Positions 59,379 to 64,000 of a DNA stretch of 64,000 nucleotides are shown here, one piece after another (the stretch's first letter is position 1; every line of letters starts with the position of its first letter). This DNA is from Rallus limicola (Eukaryota > Chordata > Aves > Gruiformes > Rallidae): assembly GCA_022605955.1 (NCBI GenBank), contig JAKCOZ010000083.1, positions 744,001 through 808,000 on the forward strand, in the 5' to 3' direction. The notes below the pieces were generated by a model. The model was not told where the DNA came from, searched no databases, and saw only the letters and a program-made list of their open reading frames with translations. The translations under genes and the position numbers were made by a program.

Positions 59379-61532
59379 ATCTATGCCTTTCATGCCTAGC
59401 TTCTTTACTTTGGGAGTTATTGCTGGACGTTTAGCATGTTTTGAACTGCAGTCTGCTAGGGCCGAGAAAAGCACCGTAGGAGGTTCCAGGCATGTTCCCT
59501 CTTTCCAGGCAAAGGAAAAGGCTGAGAGCCAAAGTGACAGGGGCTGCTCATGTGTCCTGTTAGGAGGTTTCAGACAAGCTATGCCTTTCAGGCCTAGCTT
59601 CTTTACTTTGGGAGTTATTGCTGGACGTTTAGCATGTTTTGAACTGCAGTCTGCTAGGGCCGAGAAAAGCACCGTAGGAGGTTCCAGGCATGTTCCCTCT
59701 TTCCAGGCAAAGGAAAAGGATGAGAGCCAAAGTGACAGGGTCTGCTCGTGTGTCCTGTTAGGAGGTTTCAGACAAGCTATGCCTTTCAGGCCTAGCTTCT
59801 ATACTTTGGGAGTTATTGCTGGACGTTTAGCATGTTTTGAACTGCAGTCTTCTAGGGCCGAGAAAAGCACCGTAGGAGGTTCCAGGCATGTTCCCTCTTT
59901 CCAGGCAAAGGAAAAGGCTGAGAGCCAAAGTGACAGGGTCTGCTCGTGTGTCCTGTTAGGAGGTTTCAGACAAGCTATGCCTTTCAGGCCTAGCTTCTTT
60001 ACTTTGGGAGTTATTGCTGGACGTTTAGCATGTTTTGAACTGCAGTCTGCTAGGGCCGAGAAAAGCACCGTAGGAGGTTCCAGGCATGTTCCCTCTTTCC
60101 AGGCAAAGGAAAAGGCTGAGAGCCAAAGTGACAGGGTCTGCTCGTGTGTCCTGTTAGGAGGTTTCAGACAAGCTATGCCTTTCAGGCCTAGCTTCTTTAC
60201 TTTGGGAGTTATTGCTGGACGTTTAGCATGTTTTGAACTGCAGTCTGCTAGGGCCGAGAAAAGCACCGTAGGAGGTTCCAGGCATGTTCCCTCTTTCCAG
60301 GCAAAGGAAAAGGCTGAGAGCCAAAGTGACAGTTGCTGCTCATGTGTCCTGTTAGGAGGTTTCAGACAAGCTATGCCTTTCAGGCCTAGCTTCTTTACTT
60401 TGGGAGTTATTGCTGGACGTTTAGCATGTTTTGAACTGCAGTCTGCTAGGGCCGAGAAAAGCACCGTAGGAGGTTCCAGGCATGTTCCCTCTTTCCAGGC
60501 AAAGGAAAAGGCTGAGAGCCAAAGTGACAGGGGCTGCTCATGTGTCCTGTTAGGAGGTTTCAGACAAGCTATGCCTTTCAGGCCTAGCTTCTTTACTTTG
60601 GGAGTTATTGCTGGACGTTTAGCATGTTTTGAACTGCAGTCTGCTAGGGCCGAGAAAAGCACCATAGGAGGTTCCAGGCATGTTCCCTCTTTCCAGGCAA
60701 AGGAAAAGGCTGAGAGCCAAAGTGACAGGGTCTGCTCGTGTGTCCTGTTAGGAGGTTTCAGACAAGCTATGCCTTTCAGGCCTAGCTTCTTTACTTTGGG
60801 AGTTATTGCTGGACGTTTAGCATGTTTTGAGCTGCAGTCTGCTAGGGCCGAGAAAAGCACCATAGGAGGTTCCAGGCATGTTCCCTCTTTCCAGGCAAAG
60901 GAAAAGGCTGAGAGCCAAAGTGACAGGGGCTGCTCGTGTGTCCTGATAGGAGGTTTCAGACAAGCTATGCCTTTCAGGCCTAGCTTCTTTACTTTGGGAG
61001 TTATTGCTGGACGTTTAGCATGTTTTGAACTGCAGTCTGCTAGGGCCGAGAAAAGCACCGTAGGAGGTTCCAGGCATGTTCCCTCTTTCCAGGCAAAGGA
61101 AAAGGCTGAGAGCCAAAGTGACAGGGTCTGCTCGTGTGTCCTGTTAGGAGGTTTCAGACAAGGTATGCCTTTCAGGCCTAGCTTCTATACTTTGGGAGTT
61201 ATTGCTGGACATTTAGCATGTTTTGAACTGCAGTCTGCTAGGGCCGAGAAAAGCACCGTAGGAGGTTCCAGGCATGTTCCCTCTTTCCAGGCAAAGGAAA
61301 AGGCTGAGAGCCAAAGTGACAGGGGCTGCTCGTGTGTCCTGTTAGGAGGTTTCAGACAAGCTATGCCTTTCAGGCCTAGCTTCTTTACTTTGGGAGTTAT
61401 TGCTGGACGTTTAGCATGTTTTGAACTGCAGTCTGCTAGGGCCGAGAAAAGCACCGTAGGAGGTTCCAGGCATGTTCCCTCTTTCCAGGCAAAGGAAAAG
61501 GCTGAGAGCCAAAGTGACAGGGTCTGCTCGTG

Positions 61533-61603
61533 TGTCCTGTTAGGAGGTTTCAGACAAGCTATGCCTTTCAGGCCTAGCTTGTCTGAAACCTCCTAACAGG
61601 ACA
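61533..61603. repeat. Hairpin insertion 31 (class B)
   Basis: Perfect arms. It opens the second copy of the 4054-bp spaced segment at 61608. Confidence 0.93.
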
Positions 61604-63361
61604 AGCTATGCCTTTCATGCCTAGCTTCTTTACTTTGGGAGTTATTGCTGGACGTTTAGCATGTTTTGAACTGCAGTCTGCTAGGGCCGAGAAAAGCACC
61701 GTAGGATGTTCCAGGCATGTTCCCTCTTTCCAGGCAAAGGAAAAGGCTGAGAGCCAAAGTGACAGGGTCTGCTCGTGTGTCCTGTTAGGAGGTTTCAGAC
61801 AAGCTATGCCTTTCAGGCCTAGCTTCTTTACTTTGGGAGTTATTGCTGGACGTTTAGCATGTTTTGAACTGCAGTCTGCTAGGGCCGAGAAAAGCACCGT
61901 AGGAGGTTCCAGGCATATTCCCTCTTTCCAGGCAAAGGAAAAGGCTGAGAGCCAAAGTGACAGGTGCTGCTCATGTGTCCTGTTAGGAGGTTTCAGACAA
62001 GCTATGCCTTTCAGGCCTAGCTTCTTTACTTTGGGAGTTATTGCTGGACGTTTAGCATGTTTTGAACTGCAGTCTGCTAGGGCCGAGAAAAGCACCGTAG
62101 GAGGTTCCAGGCATGTTCCCTCTTTCCAGGCAAAGGAAAAGGCTGAGAGCCAAAGTGACAGGGTCTGCTCGGGTGTCCTGTTAGGAGGTTTCAGACAAGC
62201 TATGCCTTTCAGGCCTAGCTTCTTTACTTTGGGAGTTATTGCTGGACGTTTAGCATGTTTTGAACTGCAGTCTGCTAGGGCCGAGAAAAGCACCGTAGGA
62301 GGTTCCAGGCATGTTCCATCTTTCCAGGCAAAGGAAAAGGCTGAGAGCCAAAGTGACAGGGTCTGCTCGGGTGTCCTTTTAGGAGGTTTCAGACAAGCTA
62401 TGCCTTTCAGGCCTAGCTTCTTTACTTTGGGAGTTATTGCTGGACGTTTAGCATGTTTTGAGCTGCAGTCTGCTAGGGCCGAGAAAAGCACCGTAGGAGG
62501 TTCCAGGCATGTTCCCTCTTTCCAGGCAAAGGAAAAGGCTGAGAGCCAAAGTGACAGGGTCTGCTCGTGTGTCCTGTTAGGAGGTTTCAGACAAGCTATG
62601 CCTTTCAGGCCTAGCTTCTTTACTTTGGGAGTTATTGCTGGACGTTTAGCATGTTTTGAACTGCAGTCTGCTAGGGCCGAGAAAAGCACCGTAGGAGGTT
62701 CCAGGCATGTTCCCTCTTTCCAGGCAAAGGAAAAGGCTGAGAGCCAAAGTGACAGGGTCTGCTCGGGTGTCCTGATAGGAGGTTTCAGACAAGCTATGCC
62801 TTTCAGGCCTAGCTTCTTTACTTTGGGAGTTATTGCTGGACGTTTAGCATGTTTTGAACTGCAGTCTGCTAGGGCCGAGAAAAGCACCGTAGGAGGTTCC
62901 AGGCATGTTCCCTCTTTCCAGGCACAGGAAAAGGCTGAGAGCCAAAGTGACAGGGTCTGCTCGTGTGTCCTGTTAGGAGGTTTCAGACAAGCTATGCCTT
63001 TCAGGCCTAGCTTCTATACTTTGGGAGTTATTGCTGGACGTTAAGCATGTTTTGAACTGCAGTCTGCTAGGGCCGAGAAAAGCACCGTAGGAGGTTCCAG
63101 GCATGTTCCCTCTTTCCAGGCAAAGGAAAAGGCTGAGAGCCAAAGTGACAGGGTCTGCTCGTGTGTCCTGTTAGGAGGTTTCAGACAAGCTATGCCTTTC
63201 AGGCCTAGCTTCTTTACTTTGGGAGTTATTGCTGGACGTTTAGCATGTTTTGAACTGCAGTCTGCTAGGGCCGAGAAAAGCACCGTAGGAGGTTCCAGGC
63301 ATGTTCCCTCTTTCCAGGCAAAGGAAAAGGCTGAGAGCCAAAGTGACAGGGTCTGCTCGTG

Positions 63362-63432
63362 TGTCCTGTTAGGAGGTTTCAGACAAGCTATGCCTTTCAG
63401 GCCTAGGTTGTCTGAAACCTCCTAACAGGACA
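63362..63432. repeat. Hairpin insertion 32 (class B, CCTAGG variant)
   Basis: Right-arm C-to-G change at 63407, as in hairpins 21 and 26. In all three the next monomer starts 393 bp after the TAA-bearing GACGTTAAGC monomer variant, so the cassette moved as a block. Confidence 0.93.
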
Positions 63433-64000
63433 AGCTATGCCTTTCATGCCTAGCTTCTTTACTTTGGGAGTTATTGCTGGACGTTTAGCATGTTTTGAAC
63501 TGCAGTCTGCTAGGGCCGAGAAAAGCACCGTAGGAGGTTCCAGGCATGTTCCCTCTTTCCAGGCAAAGGAAAAGGCTGAGAGCCAAAGTGACAGGGGCTG
63601 CTCATGTGTCCTGTTAGGAGGTTTCAGACAAGCTATGCCTTTCAGGCCTAGCTTCTTTACTTTGGGAGTTATTGCTGGACGTTTAGCCTGTTTTGAATTG
63701 CAGTCTGCTAGGGCCGAGAAAAGCACCGTAGGAGGTTCCAGGCATGTTCCCTCTTTCCAGGCAAAGGAAAAGGCTGAGAGCCAAAGTGACAGGGTCTGCT
63801 CGTGTGTCCTGTTAGGAGGTTTCAGACAAGCTATGCCTTTCAGGCCTAGCTTCTTTACTTTGGGAGTTATTGCTGGACGTTTAGCATGTTTTGAACTGCA
63901 GTCTGCTAGGGCCGAGAAAAGCACCGTAGGAGGTTCCAGGCATGTTCCCTCTTTCCAGGCAAAGGAAAAGGCTGAGAGCCAAAGTGACAGGGTCTGCTCG

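Larger units (their letters stand above)
57554..63432. repeat. Second 4054-bp spaced duplication (from 57554 and from 61608)
   Basis: The stretches starting at 57554 and 61608 share a GTAGGATGTTCC unit, a GGCATATTCCC/AGGTGCTGCTC unit, CTCGGG units, a CTTTTAGG transition and a GAGCTGCAG unit in the same order, 4054 bp apart. They diverge after five monomers. The second continues into CTGATAGG, GCACAGG and GACGTTAAGC units as in the 7164-bp repeat, so it is a mosaic. The start at 32761 has a similar order. Confidence 0.65.
1..64000. repeat. 198-bp tandem satellite array filling the window
   Basis: Every line of the window is a copy of one 198-bp unit in the same orientation. Using the recurrent ATGCCTTTCA as unit start, starts fall at 153, 351, 549 and onward in exact 198-bp steps, interrupted only by 47-bp hairpin insertions and a few small indels. 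Subtracting 32 insertions of 47 bp and a net indel gain of 4 bp leaves about 315.6 units. Monomers differ by a few scattered substitutions. Both window ends lie inside monomers, so the array continues on both sides. No transposon, unique spacer or cellular gene interrupts it. Known biology: long homogenised arrays of nucleosome-sized monomers are typical of eukaryotic centromeric or heterochromatic satellite DNA. Family and species are not recognised. Confidence 0.98.
32045..64000. repeat. Array block D: hairpin-rich satellite domain
   Basis: It holds 27 of the 32 hairpins, all with the class-B signature (GGCCTAGCTTG and AACAGGACA) or point variants of it. Spacings are 443, 641, 839, 1433, 1631, 1829, 2225 or 2423 bp and so on, all 198n+47, with single-base departures where an indel is visible. 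Marker monomers include GGCATATTCCC, TTTGGAAGTTATT, CTTTTAGGAGG, CTGATAGGAGG, GGCACAGGAAAAG, TTCTATACTTT and GACGTTAAGC. Confidence 0.85.

Noticed and set aside
1..64000. CRISPR array
   Set aside because: The repeats are 198 bp and contiguous, with no unique spacers.

Overview
The whole 64 kb window lies inside one tandem satellite array. No unique sequence, conventional gene, RNA gene, transposon or array edge is visible. The basic unit is a 198-bp monomer (99 of 198 consensus bases are G or C) repeated head to tail in one orientation from base 1 to base 64000. After subtracting the inserted hairpin segments and indels, the length corresponds to about 315.6 monomers. The scale, higher-order structure and homogenisation indicate a eukaryotic chromosome. 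Each monomer has four CpGs, and the variants fall repeatedly on them (CpG to TpG or CpA), which suggests methylated DNA, as in vertebrates. I do not recognise the satellite family and cannot name the species. A centromeric or pericentromeric/heterochromatic location is plausible but is inference.

The most distinctive feature is a 47-bp insertion present 32 times, always at the same phase of the monomer. It contains an inverted copy of the preceding 29 bp, so each insertion makes a 71-bp hairpin: 29-bp arms, perfect or nearly so, around a 13-nt loop. The normal monomer already carries a small quasi-palindrome at that exact spot (AAGCTA ... TAGCTT around GCCT-TTC-AGGC). The insertion therefore looks like fold-back copying primed by the monomer's own palindrome. 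One hairpin (32045-32115) has its loop inverted. Hairpin spacing is always 198n+47, apart from intervals with a visible indel.

Region by region: (A) 1-19985 has a 10-monomer (1980-bp) higher-order repeat, local duplications and five class-A hairpins. (B) 19986-26178 has a 13-monomer (2574-bp) higher-order repeat and no hairpins. (C) 26179-32044 has no hairpins, less regular order and most of the indels. (D) 32045-64000 has 27 class-B hairpins, some only two monomers apart, with larger repeats (7164 bp; a second 4054-bp spacing).

Because 198 is divisible by 3, one forward and one reverse frame of the monomer are both free of stops. This gives very long overlapping open frames on both strands (up to 2915 and 2879 codons). 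I regard these as arithmetic artefacts of the satellite and do not annotate them as genes.
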